From Carboxylicivirga sediminis (lineage in GTDB: Bacteria; Bacteroidota; Bacteroidia; Bacteroidales; Marinilabiliaceae), in contig NZ_JAGTAR010000039.1 of the NCBI RefSeq assembly GCF_018156225.1, positions 1-50,863 of the forward strand: a stretch of 50,863 nt of DNA, given 5' to 3'. Both the position numbers and the translations under genes were made by a program. This document shows, one piece after another, positions 50,768 through 50,863 of this stretch. Numbering within the stretch: position 1 is the first letter of the stretch; each line of letters begins with the position of its first letter. The notes under the pieces are model-generated. The model did not search any database, was not told where the DNA came from, and saw only the letters and a list, made by a program, of their open reading frames with translations.

Positions 50768-50863
50768 CTATTAACCTGAGTTCGATTAAAATTACAAAGC
50801 TCAAAATTTCTTAAATAACTGATTTACAATGCGAATTTCAGAAGCGTAGCGAGCTACGGTGAT
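50768..50863. repeat. Right copy of the terminal inverted repeat element
   Basis: CTATTAACCTGAGTTCG (50768-50784) is the exact reverse complement of 80-96. After 60 nt comes the hairpin CGTAGC-GA-GCTACG (50845-50858), the counterpart of the hairpin at 4-17 but with two changed and still complementary base pairs. The region between is diverged. The element continues past the end of the window. Confidence 0.6.

Noticed and set aside
1-50863. tRNA, rRNA or tmRNA genes
   Set aside because: All gaps between genes were read by eye for cloverleaf-like sequence and none was found. A covariance-model scan was not possible here.

Overview
The window looks like chromosomal DNA of a marine or anaerobic-type Bacteroidota bacterium. 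Order Marinilabiliales or a relative is my guess, at low confidence. The evidence is the set of protein families (HU-like/DUF4469 protein, LytTR two-component genes, LPP20 and SdiA-regulated lipoproteins, M64 and paired M16 peptidases, a stand-alone SIS isomerase) and the promoters that fit the Bacteroidota TTTG-N19-21-TAnnTTTG pattern. I saw no tRNA, rRNA, CRISPR array, prophage or transposase gene. The two window ends carry the same ~95-bp element in opposite orientation, so this may be a whole contig broken at a multicopy repeat.

Layout. 1-5.1 kb: a HU-like DNA-binding protein gene whose 3' end abuts five 14-bp palindromic cores at an exact 23-bp period, then a sulfur module (small rhodanese, CoA-disulfide reductase with two rhodanese domains, Crp/Fnr regulator with a matching palindrome in front of the reductase). 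5.1-10.4 kb: a 1,236-aa surface protein (phosphoesterase, kinase-like motif, outer-membrane barrel) translationally coupled to an SdiA-regulated-type lipoprotein, then a stand-alone protein resembling the PycTM membrane effector. 10.6-22.2 kb, mostly plus strand: ThrE-like exporter, THUMP rRNA methyltransferase, nitronate monooxygenase-like protein, an M16 peptidase pair, Rel, Fur-family regulator, PurA and a D-serine dehydratase-like enzyme. 22.2-27 kb: potassium channel, two outer-membrane/periplasmic lipoproteins, AbgT transporter.

27-32 kb: a LytTR cluster with one intact histidine kinase, one kinase lacking the phospho-accepting histidine, one response regulator and a helical-repeat exported protein. 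32-41.7 kb: aldo/keto reductase, M64 peptidase, MscS channel, Lrp regulator, a 5'-nucleotidase split into two genes in reversed domain order, an internally duplicated unknown protein, YaaA and a DeoR-type regulator. 41.7-50.7 kb: amidohydrolase, dihydrouridine synthase, SIS sugar-phosphate isomerase, phosphohexomutase, isochorismatase-like hydrolase, PfkB kinase, then an orphan XylF-like sugar-binding lipoprotein divergent from a methyl-accepting chemotaxis protein.

Most of the window is ordinary housekeeping and cell-envelope content. The least explained signals are the 23-bp phased palindrome array, the kinase/pseudokinase pair, the phosphoesterase-barrel fusion and the small structured intergenic repeats.
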